DNA of 64,000 nucleotides from Branchiostoma floridae (taxonomy: Eukaryota > Chordata > Leptocardii > Amphioxiformes > Branchiostomatidae). The stretch covers positions 143,398-207,397 of the forward strand of contig NC_049986.1 of assembly GCF_000003815.2 (NCBI RefSeq), given 5' to 3'. The notes under the pieces are model-generated. The model made no database searches. It had not been told where the DNA came from and saw nothing but the letters and a program-made list of their open reading frames with translations. The position numbers and the translations under genes are program-made. This document shows positions 44,509-54,166 of this stretch, piece by piece (within the stretch, counting starts at the first letter, position 1; the number at the start of each line of letters is the position of its first letter).

Positions 44509-45387
44509 TTGAAATTTATTTCATCTTGAGGTAGGTTGTATTGTTTCAGAACGCATTAAAACAAACTAACTACACTTACACGGCACGAAAAACGGTATTT
44601 AAGCATGCTTAAATGATGCTTAACGTTGACGTATTTTCCTTCTTTACGGATCTATAAACCTCTTATACGGGTACGTAAAGATTGGCGTTACGTAGTCTTT
44701 ACGTGGGTGCTGATAGGTCCGTATTTTCCGTTTTTTTTAAGTCGCCTTTAAGCAGCTTAAAAGTGTTTTAAATTATTATTAAAACACATTTAAATTGCAT
44801 TTAAATGTTACGTTTATAAAACTTTAAGCATCGTTACAGCTTATTTACGTGTGCGTAAAGATGATCATTAGGTGGCTTATAGGTGCGGATAGGTCCGTAT
44901 TTTCCGGCTTTTTAAGTTGCCTTTCAGCAGCTTAAAGATGTTTTAAATGATTATTAAAACTCATTTAAATTGCATTTAAATATTACGTATTTCAAAACTT
45001 TAAGCATCGTTACGGCTTATTTACGTGCGTAAAGATTATCATTAGGTGCTTATAGATCCGTATTTTCCGTTTTTTAAGTTGCCTTTCAGTAGCTGAAATG
45101 TTTCGTAAATGATTATCAAAACGCCCTTAATATATGTTTAAAGTTCACGTTAATTTCAACTGAAGCCTTTATACGTGGCATATACGTGTGCATTAAGATG
45201 TTTATAAGATGCGTATTGTTGCCCTTTTAGCAGCTTAAAGTTCTCATAAACACTTACAAAAACATCATTGATACATGTATAAAGTTTCCTTTTATTTTCT
45301 CTGAAGCCTCATTTTAGTTCAAATTTACTTCATCTTGAGGTAGGTTGTATTGTTTCAGAACGCAAAAAAACAAACTAACTACACTTA
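44509..45387. repeat. Satellite cassette bracketed by 73 bp direct repeats
   Basis: Outer direct repeats (44509-44580 and 45315-45387) share CATCTTGAGGTAGGTTGTAT and TGTTTCAGAACGCA. Between them are about three diverged ~165-176 bp units, each with a GTCCGTATTTTCCG-type word (44716, 44892, 45057), TTTAAGxxGCCTTT, and TTTACGTGCGTAAAG. It lies within 90 bp of the stop of the secreted-peptide gene, so it was probably inserted in that gene's 3' region. Confidence 0.8.
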
Positions 45388-45473
45388 TAAATTAGTCTCG
45401 TTCCACCAGCCCGGAACACATCAAACTCCCCTGGCCCTAAAGGTTGCTATCTATGTACGGACTTCATATCTAC

Positions 45474-46078
45474 TTATCCACTTATGCAACAAGGATAATT
45501 TCTTCTTTTTCTATATTCTTCCTGATCCACGAGTATATTCTCCACTTCCTCGTTCTCTAGTTCCCGTGTATTAAAATATTCACTGGCCTCATCAAGTTCC
45601 TCCAGGAGCGACCTCGCCTCTTCCACAACCTCCCTCAACTCTGAGTCAGCTGGACGGGTAAAGGAAAGACAGATATCAAGAGAAAGCCAGTGACAAATTA
45701 TGATAGCACGTCGACTTGGGATGGCACTGGTTCTATGTGTAGTGCAGACATTTATTCGTTAAGAAATTTCTAATATTGTAGACACTGAAACAGCAATGTT
45801 TGTGTAGCAGAATGCATCTGTTCAAACGATCCCTTTTTTGCCTTGTGCTATCGAATTATCAATATTTTTCTACTTATCCGCGGCAAAATTAAACAAAGTC
45901 TGATTAAAACTAAATGCCCGTCTGGATATGTGTTATAACCAAACGTACCATCTGCATTGACATCCAGACTTCCACCTTTCCTTCTGCGCCTGCGCCGACG
46001 CCTCCATCCCGCGGAGTCGTCTATCAGCGTTGCCATGACAACCATCGTCACCAGCATCATGCAGACAAACAGCTTCAT
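45474..46078 (-). CDS. Secreted Arg-rich peptide precursor (2 exons, 101 aa)
   Basis: I do not recognise a named family. Exon 1 (45949-46078) begins MKLFVCMMLVTMVVMATL, a clear signal peptide, with cleavage likely near DDSAG. Next is W, eight Arg, Lys, then GGSLDVNAD. The eight Arg use AGG, CGT, CGG, CGC and AGA codons, so the run is not a trinucleotide expansion. Exon 1 ends GATG/GTACGT. After a 299 bp intron with a pyrimidine tract and CCAG, exon 2 (45474-45649) joins in the same phase and encodes an acidic, helix-prone stretch (SLLEELDEAS, ELENEEVENI) ending YRKRR-NYPCCISG and TAA. RKRR is a furin-type site; the final Gly could serve as an amide donor. Signal, short cationic Trp-led peptide and acidic propiece resemble tunicate styelin/clavanin-type antimicrobial precursors, but this is an analogy. 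ACC precedes the ATG. Frame, donor and acceptor agree, supporting a real gene. Confidence 0.75.
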
Positions 46079-46227
46079 GGTGTAGCTTCAGCTGATGTAT
46101 AGGGAGGGGAAGAAAATGATCACGGTTATTCGGTGGAAATGTACATGTATAACTCGGTTTTATCGTTGTGGTGAGCTTTAAGTCTACGAGCTTTAAGTCT
46201 TCATATCTGCAACAAAATACAGGGATT

Positions 46228-46690
46228 AATAATAATAAAGTTTATTGCAAATTCATGCCCATTGGGCTAATTGCAAGAAAAGAATGACTAATTACATGAG
46301 ATGAATAAATGTGGTCTGAATACATGTAGATAAACTAAATTCTAGCATACACATATTAAGTGGATGAATATACATACTATACATAATGGGGTACTAAGTC
46401 TACGTAACTATTACAGGGTTTGACTTCTTTCTTGAAGACATTTGAAAATGAAATGCCCCATGTGTTCTATAATAGATTGAACCCTTGATGTTAGTAGGAA
46501 GAGAATCTTTTGTGGCGTTTTTAACAATGAAAATGTTGGTGTGATTTCGGTCACTCTATCAAATAGCCTTTTTCTTTCGGCTTCGAATTGGGGGCATTCA
46601 CAAATAAAATGTGTTTCATTTTCAACTGCATTCATTGTGCACTGCTTACAAATTCTTTCTTGAACAGGAAATCAACCATGAATCAACCAT
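46228..46690 (-). mobile_element. LINE 3' remnant with C-terminal Cys-His motif
   Basis: On the minus strand the frame 46635-46411 continues upstream as ERICKQCTMNAVENETHFIC then ECPQFEAERKRLFDRV: the CxxC...H...C knuckle typical of the C-terminus of LINE reverse transcriptase proteins. It is followed by ~180 bp of 3' UTR ending TTGCAATAAACTTTATTATT. The rest of the element is missing. Confidence 0.8.
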
Positions 46691-48214
46691 TCGACGAGGA
46701 ACTACATGTATAAGATTTAACATATACATAAACCATTCCATCTCTATTCCAGACCCAACGTTTAGGGTACGTACAGAAACAAGGTAAAAGCGATTGAGAA
46801 TACTAAATAAACAAGAAATCTTTTAAAGAAAAGCTGTGCATTGCCGCGTATTTTATGACTGAACTGCTGAGAGCGACACCTAGCTTCTTCAGTAGGAAAT
46901 GCAGCAAAAGGGGGATATTGGAAATTTACCTCATTATCATAATTTATGTCACATGAATTATTGGCACATTAAACAGGTTTTGTAAAACTTTTTGACCCAC
47001 AATGAATATGCATTATTTTTCATTACAAAATAAGTTCCTTCTGATGCAATTTGTGATATATCTTTATATAAACATGGTGAGTTAAAGCGTAGATTTATTA
47101 CGCTGGACCACATACAGTAACATGCGTCTAGAAGAGCGTTTTAATACTCGCCTGGAATGTACCATTGTCTAACTAAGCCATGAAACTCGGCAAGGAAAGA
47201 AGGGCCTTTGGAAGCACGGCGGTCGGTTGCTAGGGTATTCTTTCCCGTTTCTATGCGCGTTCGACGGAGTATCGGGTTACATGAGGTCTACTATTGGCTA
47301 ACCGTAAAATATTTGAAGATAAATAAAGTGTTATGACAGTGAAAATGACTTTTAAAAAAGATCAAATTAGCAATTTTACATACTTTGAATCTTGTCATAT
47401 GAATTTAAATAGCTATTTTGTATAGATTTTGCTTCCAAAGACGGTTATTTCCTGTTTTCAGGAAGGCCTTTAATTTGACCAAACTCTTGATAAGATGGGC
47501 CGCATGTGTCATCGAAAGTTCTCAATTTTTATATTTTTCGTCATCTATAAGTAAAATAAAACTTTCTGTTTTTGGGATTTTTTTATTTTTAATTTTAAGC
47601 AAAGTTACAGTCGAAAATGTGCGTAAAAATGGCATTATTCGCACTTAATTTCCAATAATTCAAAATCGGAGCCATTTTTAAAAAATCCCAAAAACAGAAA
47701 TCTCGGCAAAACCGTTGCGGTCATTTTGAGCCGTCAATGACTTAATTTGGACTCTTCTTGGTCGAGATCTTAAACGATGTTTGCACGCATGTCATGCCGC
47801 ACGGAGAGCGGGAGGGTGTAATTGATACCGGTGTAAACAACACTAATAATGCACAAGGTCACCAACAAAAACGTCAGTAGCTTTGTTACATATTACAGAA
47901 CCCAAAAAAAGTGACAGCGTAGATGTACTTTCCAGAAAATTGTTTATATTGGTGAAAATTTATATTTTTTGCTTGATTCAAGGTAGCTGGGGGAAAAGGG
48001 GCCAGAAAGCACTGTTTTACCCGCAATGACCGCAGATGACCTAAATAGAACACGGGTTCGGTTCGAATTACGTCAGATGGAACTTCATGGAAGAACGTTC
48101 GAATTCGGCTGGACATGGGAGGTTTTGAGCCCGAATTTGACCACCGTGAAGGGGCTTTGGAAGGGCTGGGTTAAAAGGTCCGTCCATGGATCCATGGAAG
48201 AAAGCTTGCATAAG

Positions 48215-48238
48215 GCATTGCCGCTAGCGCGGCAATGC
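48215..48238. repeat. Hairpin GCATTGCCGC / GCGGCAATGC
   Basis: Ten-base perfect stem with TAGC loop inside the fold-back element. Confidence 0.9.
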
Positions 48239-48464
48239 AAAAATCAAAAAACATGTTGGTAAGAGAGTTTGATACTTACAGAAATCCTGGACACGTAGAT
48301 CACGGCACGATGTCACTTTGAGGTCACAGCTGGCGGGAAGGAATGAGGAGGGCTCACGTGGACGGACATATTTACCCCAAGGTGTAAGACAAGTATGCAA
48401 ATGTTTCATTGTTACTTGTTTTCTGAATGGGAAAGTTAATATAAAAGTCCTAAAACGATTTTTT

Positions 48465-48492
48465 ACCTTGCCGGGCCTTAGCCCGGCAAGGT
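48465..48492. repeat. Hairpin ACCTTGCCGGGC / GCCCGGCAAGGT
   Basis: Twelve-base perfect GC-rich stem with a CTTA loop. It resembles a bacterial terminator stem, but the context is eukaryotic mobile DNA. CCCGGCAAGGTAC recurs singly near 49204. Confidence 0.9.
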
Positions 48493-48895
48493 AATGAGGC
48501 CCGATCTTTACATGGTTCAATCAATGGTTCAATGTTAACCCAGCCCTTCCAAAGGCCCTTCAAAAGGCCCTTTTCTCTTTGCCCAATTTTATGGCTTAGT
48601 TGGACAAGGGTACATTGCAGGCCAGTATTAAAACTGTATTTTAGACGTATGTGGTCCAGCGTAAATAAATCTACGCTTTAACCCATGTTTATCATAAAGA
48701 TATATCAAAAATTGCATCAGAAGGAATTTATTTTGTAATAAAGAATAATACATACTCATTGTGGGTCAAAAAGTTTTACAATACCGGTTTATTGTGCCAA
48801 TAATTTATCTGACATAGATTATGTTAATGAGGTAAATTTCCCTACACTTGGGGATTTTTGCTGCATTTCATACTACAGTTGCTAGGTGTCGCTTT

Positions 48896-50394
48896 GTACA
48901 TTGCAACAACATGAAACAAAAAAATAGCCGCAAACTTCGGGACTAGTCGCCAGGTAAGTACATTTTAAAGACATTTGTGACTATGAATGTCCTTGATAGA
49001 GTTTGTATTGTGTGAAAAATAGATTTGAGACTGGATTGGCAGCTGGAGAAGTCACTAAAGCTTTCCCGTACAAGAATTGGGGTGGGAGGGGGGCGATATG
49101 TGGAACTCTGTGGTTGTCTCTGATTATTTTGATGTGATCCTCATGTTAACTGATGAACACTGGTGAAGCGCCGAGGTACCTTTTCCTGACGAAATCCCTA
49201 CTACCCGGCAAGGTACAGCTTTTTTTAAAGCACTTGTTTTTAATGCTGGCTCTGTTAATGTGAAACATCATGCTTTTGATTGTATACTTCCTTCCCAATG
49301 TGACCTCTGGTGCACTGTTATCAATAAGCAGTATGCTCGCTATACGAATTGATCATCGCTTGCGGTTGGTTGTAATAAACAATGCTTACTTTATAGTGTA
49401 GCGTTGGTACATGTTCCATATTCCGTTGGTGAACCAGAAGTAGTGTGGAGATGCGAATGTTTGAGATGGTTAGACAACGTCCATTGAAAATAAAATAGGG
49501 CTTATAGATTAGTCATAGCTGTGTTTTCAGTTGCTTATTGTAACGTTATATTTGACTAAGGACTGTAAATGTACCTGAGTATGTGGTATCAGTTGGAGCA
49601 TGTCAGTTGAGTCCGCATCAAGATGTTCCTAAAGTTACATGTTCCACTACTTAGTACACTGTAGTGTGCCAGAGTTTGTAGAATTTCCATAATCCAGTGT
49701 CGTCAGTAAACTAAAACACGATATTGCTTTTAACCCTTTGTGTCATTGATGCCAAGTCATTCCTTTTCTATAGAATATCTGATTTCTCCTGTACAGATTA
49801 GCACATGTAACTCCCTACCAGGATTCACTTGCCTAGAAAAATAGTACATGTTGGCAAAATAAATAAATAACATGTCAGACCAGTTAACCGGGCGTGCAGT
49901 TCGACCGGCCTTTTCCAAGTTAGGGGTGGGTTGGGTACCGGTGTCACAGCGATACCCCCCCCCCCCCGCCGGAGCGAAATCGCGAAAAAATTATGAAAGG
50001 AAAAGGTCACGATTGTTCCCACCAGCCTCTGTTTGGAGAGTTCAGTTAGCGAAAATATGCTATGTCAGTATGCTGTAGTCGGCCTTTAATCTTTACTGGA
50101 ACTATCAGGTATGTAATCTTTGACCTTTCCCCGCCGAAGGTCTGACCATTGAATCAGCATGCCCGCCATTTTCAACAGCGACAGGAAGATTATTTCTCTT
50201 TATCTAAGACGATTTTGAAGACGATTCAACGCATTATTGATCCAACAACTATAGCCACACATTGGTTATATCTGTATTAAATATTGACGTGTCTCATGTT
50301 GTCTGCTTATCCCTTATGCAAAACAGAACAATTTTAACCTGGTGCTTTCCTTTGTTAACTGACCTACCAAACCGGTTTTAACCACCCACTCAGT
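48896..50394. other. No gene seen
   Basis: Contains a C-run with GCCGG near 49955-49972 and otherwise unremarkable AT-rich sequence. No domain-bearing frame. Confidence 0.4.
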
Positions 50395-50512
50395 CACGAT
50401 ATAAACCCGTCTTGGCCGATCTGTTTCTATCAGTACCGACCCTGAAGCCGTGAGGACCTGTGTTGACTTCATAACATCGTGCAGTGCTTTGGAGCATCAG
50501 CGTATCTCGGTA
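50395..50512 (+). promoter_or_regulatory. Putative TATA promoter with short first exon
   Basis: GATATAAACCC at about 50398 is followed ~30 bp later by a TCTATCAGTACC initiator-like word, then sequence ending TATCTCG/GTAAGTGC, a consensus donor at about 50510. No ATG lies in a coding context. The next plausible acceptor in the same orientation is the CTGCAG before zinc-finger gene 2 at 53031. The link is speculative. Confidence 0.3.
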
Positions 50513-50689
50513 AGTGCTGACTTTGGTTCGGGCTTCCTGTGTTTATGACTATGACTGTGTTACCAGTGTGCGGAAGAATTTGTAAATACTGTGTATATAA
50601 AGTAGTGGAAGACAAAGCACATTTTATTTCCAAGTGTTCATTTGTCATCTGTCTGCCCAGCCAGTTCGAAACCTTGGAGTCATGTATGT

Positions 50690-51085
50690 GTGTTAGATTA
50701 TGTAGCATGTAAGGTTGTGTAGTTTGTAGTGTAATACTTTGATTATGGAGTCAGGTATGTGAACGTGTTAGATAGACTGTAGCATGTAAGGCTGTGTAGT
50801 TTGTAGTGTAATACTTTGATTATGGAGTCAGGTATGTGAACGTGTTAGATAGTCCCTCTGTAGCATGTAAGGTTGTGTAGTTTGTAGTGTAATACTTTGA
50901 TTATGGAGTCAGGTATGTGAACGTGTTAGATAGACTGTAGCATGTAAGGCTGTGTAGTTTGTAGTGTAATACTTTGATTATGGAGTCAGGTATGTGAACG
51001 TGTTAGATAGTCCCTCTGTAGCATGCAAGGTTGTGTAATTAGTAGATGCTAATTAGTAGTGTAATAATTTGATTATCCGCTATCT
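50690..51085 (+). repeat. 77/81 bp higher-order tandem repeat
   Basis: The landmark GTAGCATGTAAGG starts at 50702, 50779, 50860 and 50937, and as GTAGCATGCAAGG at 51018: spacings 77, 81, 77, 81. The long form carries TAGTCCCTCTG, the short form TAGACTG, so the true period is a 158 bp dimer. Confidence 0.95.
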
Positions 51086-51316
51086 CTGTTTTGTTACTAG
51101 ACATGGTAACTCAGACAGATTGTATCCGCAGACCTGTATCTGTAATTGTAAACCTGGTGTAAACTGTGTTGAAATAATTATGTGCTTGAGTATAGCGTGG
51201 GTGGATAAAACACGGCTCACAAATAGTAATCGAACTGCGTCGATGTAGGTTAGACATCCAGGTAATAAGATACGCCAAAAATAGTTACTCAAGCAACTGG
51301 ATATGGTTTTGAAACG

Positions 51317-51358
51317 GTCAGACGTTTCGGAAAGAATCCACTTTCCTTCGTCAGTGAC
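51317..51358 (-). ncRNA. Hammerhead-like ribozyme motif, left arm
   Basis: Inverted copy of the motif in the right arm: GUCA, CUGACGA, helix II (GGAAAG/CUUUCC, loop UGGAUU), GAAACGUC, UGAC. See the right-arm copy for the structural argument. Confidence 0.6.
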
Positions 51359-51583
51359 ACTGAAGTGATCTGCAAGAAACAGGTCTTTTATACTCTAACT
51401 ATGAATAAAGACAATTTCAGATGTCCAATAGGAAAGGTTGTCAGACAATTCAGACTGCAGACAATTTGGATTCCAAAGAAAACAAAGCTAAGCCAAAGTC
51501 AAGCTGAAGACAATTTGGATTTCAAAGGATATCAAGGCTAAGACACAGTTAATGCAAATGAGTCAATTAGCTCCTGCCTCCGA

Positions 51584-52006
51584 CACAAACTGGTACATCC
51601 AAAAGACAAACCACAGAAAGGTACTAAGGCCAATGTAATCTACAGACTCAAATGCGAGGAACCCAACTGTAACAACACATACATTGGTGAGACTAGTCGT
51701 CCACTAAAAGCAAGATACCAAGAACATTGCAAACCGAAGGCCAACGGCAACTCTTCTGCTATTTTCAACCACCTACAACACAACCAAGGACATTCCTTCA
51801 ACCTCCAATCTACCGACATCCTAGACCGCGAAACCCGCTGGTTTGAACGGGGAGTTAGAGAGGCCATATATGAGAGAATATACAATCCCACGCTCAACAG
51901 AAAAGGGGGGCTACGTATGGAACTTTCCGGCACTTGGGACATAGCACCCCCCCCCCCGCCAACAAAACTTTTAGCTCCTGTAACTAAAACAACAGGAGCT
52001 AATTGA
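51584..52006 (+). CDS. Penelope-like GIY-YIG endonuclease fragment (~140 aa)
   Basis: Open from CAC at 51584 (no start codon; 5' truncated) to TGA at 52006. Early residues give the GIY-YIG core: NVIYRLKCEEPNC then TYIGETSRPLKARYQEH. A later segment, DILDRETRWFERGVREAIYE, supplies the conserved Arg/Glu region typical of Penelope C-terminal endonucleases. The enzyme nicks target DNA for element integration. No stop or frameshift occurs inside. The last codons run into the right inverted arm, and a proline run (PPPPP) comes from a C-homopolymer. Without a reverse transcriptase this copy is not autonomous. Confidence 0.85.
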   Translation, partial: HKLVHPKDKPQKGTKANVIYRLKCEEPNCNNTYIGETSRPLKARYQEHCKPKANGNSSAIFNHLQHNQGHSFNLQSTDILDRETRWFERGVREAIYERIYNPTLNRKGGLRMELSGTWDIAPPPPPTKLLAPVTKTTGAN

Positions 52007-52210
52007 CTCATTTGCATTAACTGTGTCTTAGCCTTGATATCCTTTGAAATCCAAATTGTCTTCAGCTTGACTTTGGCTTAGCTTTGTTTTCTTTGGAATC
52101 CAAATTGTCTGCAGTCTGAATTGTCTTACAACCTTTCCTATTGGACATCTGAAATTGTCTTTATTCATAGTTAGAGTATAAAAGACCTGTTTCTTGCAGA
52201 TCACTTCAGT

Positions 52211-52252
52211 GTCACTGACGAAGGAAAGTGGATTCTTTCCGAAACGTCTGAC
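52211..52252 (+). ncRNA. Hammerhead-like ribozyme motif, right arm
   Basis: The plus strand reads GUCA (stem I), CUGACGA (fits CUGANGA), one extra A, GGAAAG-UGGAUU-CUUUCC (helix II), GAAA, CGUC, UGAC. UGAC pairs with the leading GUCA, placing a GUC cleavage triplet (ending at 52248) next to stem I. Helix III is only the self-complementary ACGU, as in the minimal hammerheads of Penelope-like elements, which are thought to act as dimers. The unpaired A between CUGACGA and helix II departs from consensus. Confidence 0.65.
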
Positions 52253-52307
52253 CGTTTCAAAACCATATCCAGTTGCTTGAGTAACTATTTTTGGAGTAAT
52301 CGAACTG

Positions 52308-52789
52308 GTATGGCTTATTGAATATTAAAATTAAAACCATACCCGCATTGGTACATTCCACAATTTCAGCAATGTGATGTACGGTTGTTATGCCCGACCG
52401 CAGCCTGTACGTAGATGCCATATGAACAAAACCTTGCCATACCAAGCATCAAACTTTTATTGTCTGAAACAAGCCACCTCAGAGATCAGATTGTAGGTAA
52501 TATGTCAACGGCTTCAAGACAAAGAAAACTAAACCCGTATTGACGTTGTTATGCAAATCGAAAGCATGACCGAGACAAGGATTTTTTTTCGTTTTCGAGG
52601 CCATAACGTTAGACATGCCGCACTTGTGTTCTGATGGGGGAGCTTATACGCAGGTGGCTCTCCCTTCAAGTTGGCTGAATGACGCTTTATCAAATTCGCG
52701 GGCAAACATTATCTCCAGGCAGATTTAGGGTTCAGAAAAGTTTGAAGCGTTTTTGACGCCTCTTTACATGTATTTCTGAGTTAACATGG
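52308..52789. other. No gene seen
   Basis: Spacer between the Penelope-like insertion and the second zinc-finger locus. Confidence 0.4.
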
Positions 52790-53050
52790 GGAGGCGAAAA
52801 GGCTCCCCGAAAGATAAAAGCCAACGCCGCTAGAGGTCTGCGAAAGAGACTAATAATTGCAAGGCGGTTTCAACCATGCAGAACACCATAACAGACCCTG
52901 TCGTTTGTAAGAAGGCAGCAATAATCTTCATAAATCAACTTAACGTTGCTTGTGATTGTCAGCTCAGTCGTTTGAGTCAAGAAATCAACCGATTCTTTTT
53001 TGTATGTTGACATTCATTTTAATTCCTGCAGTGTCAGAGACTTACTCAAC

Positions 53051-54166
53051 ATGGCGACCCCGGCTGTATCTCATCTGGAAAAAGAGAAGGGAAGTAATGG
53101 ACGTGGAGAGGATATTACGCGTACACACAAGTGTGGCGAGTACGGCAAGGAGTTTCATCATCTGAATGACTTGAAGAGTCATATGCATGCCCACAATGGC
53201 GAGACACCGTTAATGTGTGACGATTGCGGCAAACAGTTTGGTAACGTGAGTCAGCTGAAGATACACATGCGGACTCATACCGGTGAGAAACCCTATAAGT
53301 GCGAAGAATGCAGCAAACAGTTCAGTCGGCTTGGTAATCTGAAGATACACATACAGACTCATACCGGTGAGAAGCCCTATAGATGTGATGAATGCAGCAA
53401 ACGTTTTAGTCAGCTGGGTTATCTGAAGAAGCATATGAGGATCCATACTGGAGAGAAACCTTACAAATGTGAGGAGTGCAGCAGACAGTTCAGTGAGCAG
53501 GGTTCTCTGAAGAGGCATATGAGGACTCACACAGGTGAGCAGCCGTACAAATGTGAAGAGTGCAGCAAACAATTCAGTGTCCTGCGTAATCTGAAGAGCC
53601 ATATGAGGACTCATACCGGTGAGAAACCTTACAAATGTGAGGACTGCGGCAGACAGTTCAGTCAGCTTGGTGATCTGAAGAGACATATGCGGACTCATAC
53701 CGGTGAAAAGCCATACAAGTGTGATGAATGCAGCAAACAGTTCAGTGTGCTGTGTAATCTAAAAAGTCACATGCGGACTCACACTGGGGAGAAGCCCTAT
53801 AAGTGCGAAGAATGCAGCAAACAATTCATTGACCTGAGTCAACTAAAGAGTCACATGCGAACTCACACTGGTGAAAGGCCCTACAGTTGTGAGGATTGCA
53901 GCAAACAGTTCAGTGTGCTGAATAATCTGAAGACACATATGCGGACTCACACAGGTGACAAGCCATACAAGTGCGAAGAATGCAGCAAACAGTTTAGTCA
54001 GCTGTATAACTTGAAGAGACACATGCGGACCCATATCGGTGAGAAACTTTATAAGTGTGATGATTGCAGCAAACAGTTTAGTCAGCTGTGTAATCTGAAG
54101 AAGCATATAAAGACTCATACTGGTGAGAAACCAGTGAAGAGTGAGGCAGGCAGTTTTGTGTGCTAG
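53051..54166 (+). CDS. C2H2 zinc-finger protein 2 (12 fingers)
   Basis: Starts at ATG 53051 (MATPAVSHLEKEKGSNGRGE), just after a TTAATTCCTGCAG acceptor-like site and an ACTCAAC leader; in-frame ATG 53000 lies upstream of that acceptor and is less likely. The 371-residue product has 12 C2H2 units with TGEKPYKC linkers. The first (HKCGEYGKEF) has lost its second Cys and is likely non-zinc-binding; the other 11 are intact. As in gene 1, helix positions -1, 2, 3 and 6 vary on a near-constant scaffold, pointing to sequence-specific DNA binding in the nucleus. No effector domain is visible. The frame ends abnormally: in the 13th finger a deletion removes the Cys-Cys knuckle (GEKPVKSEAGSFVC then TAG), and finger remnants continue out of frame to about 54480. 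The shared N-terminus and flanks mark it as a paralogue of the 9.8-11.0 kb gene. Confidence 0.87.
   Translation: MATPAVSHLEKEKGSNGRGEDITRTHKCGEYGKEFHHLNDLKSHMHAHNGETPLMCDDCGKQFGNVSQLKIHMRTHTGEKPYKCEECSKQFSRLGNLKIHIQTHTGEKPYRCDECSKRFSQLGYLKKHMRIHTGEKPYKCEECSRQFSEQGSLKRHMRTHTGEQPYKCEECSKQFSVLRNLKSHMRTHTGEKPYKCEDCGRQFSQLGDLKRHMRTHTGEKPYKCDECSKQFSVLCNLKSHMRTHTGEKPYKCEECSKQFIDLSQLKSHMRTHTGERPYSCEDCSKQFSVLNNLKTHMRTHTGDKPYKCEECSKQFSQLYNLKRHMRTHIGEKLYKCDDCSKQFSQLCNLKKHIKTHTGEKPVKSEAGSFVC

Larger units (their letters stand above)
46872..48893. mobile_element. 2 kb fold-back element with ~340 bp inverted arms
   Basis: 46872-47215 is the inverse of 48550-48893; shared words include GCGACACCTAGC / GCTAGGTGTCGC, GACCCACAATGA and AAATCTACGCTTTAAC. 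The ~1.3 kb centre has no recognisable transposase. Inside are a second inverted pair (GGAAGGGCTGGGTT near 48159 with AACCCAGCCCTTCC at 48537) and two perfect hairpins (48215-48238, 48465-48492). Confidence 0.85.
51225..52307 (+). mobile_element. Penelope-like element with inverted terminal arms and 13 bp target duplication
   Basis: AGTAATCGAACTG occurs at 51225-51237 and 52295-52307, a 13 bp target-site duplication. Inside, 51275-51576 and 51993-52294 are 302 bp inverted arms, and the left arm has 37 further bases. The centre holds the GIY-YIG end of a Penelope-type protein. Arms in inverted orientation around a 5'-truncated body are a known Penelope arrangement. Reverse transcriptase sequence is absent. 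Confidence 0.88.

Noticed and set aside
48026-48262. 78-residue frame starting MTADDLNRTRV
   Set aside because: Lies inside the fold-back element and ends in hairpin sequence; no domain or paralogue.
48465-48492. Rho-independent terminator-like hairpin
   Set aside because: Not followed by a functional T-run and located inside a eukaryotic fold-back element.
50690-51085. Possible CRISPR array (regular repeats)
   Set aside because: Direct tandem repeats without unique spacers, in a eukaryotic genome.
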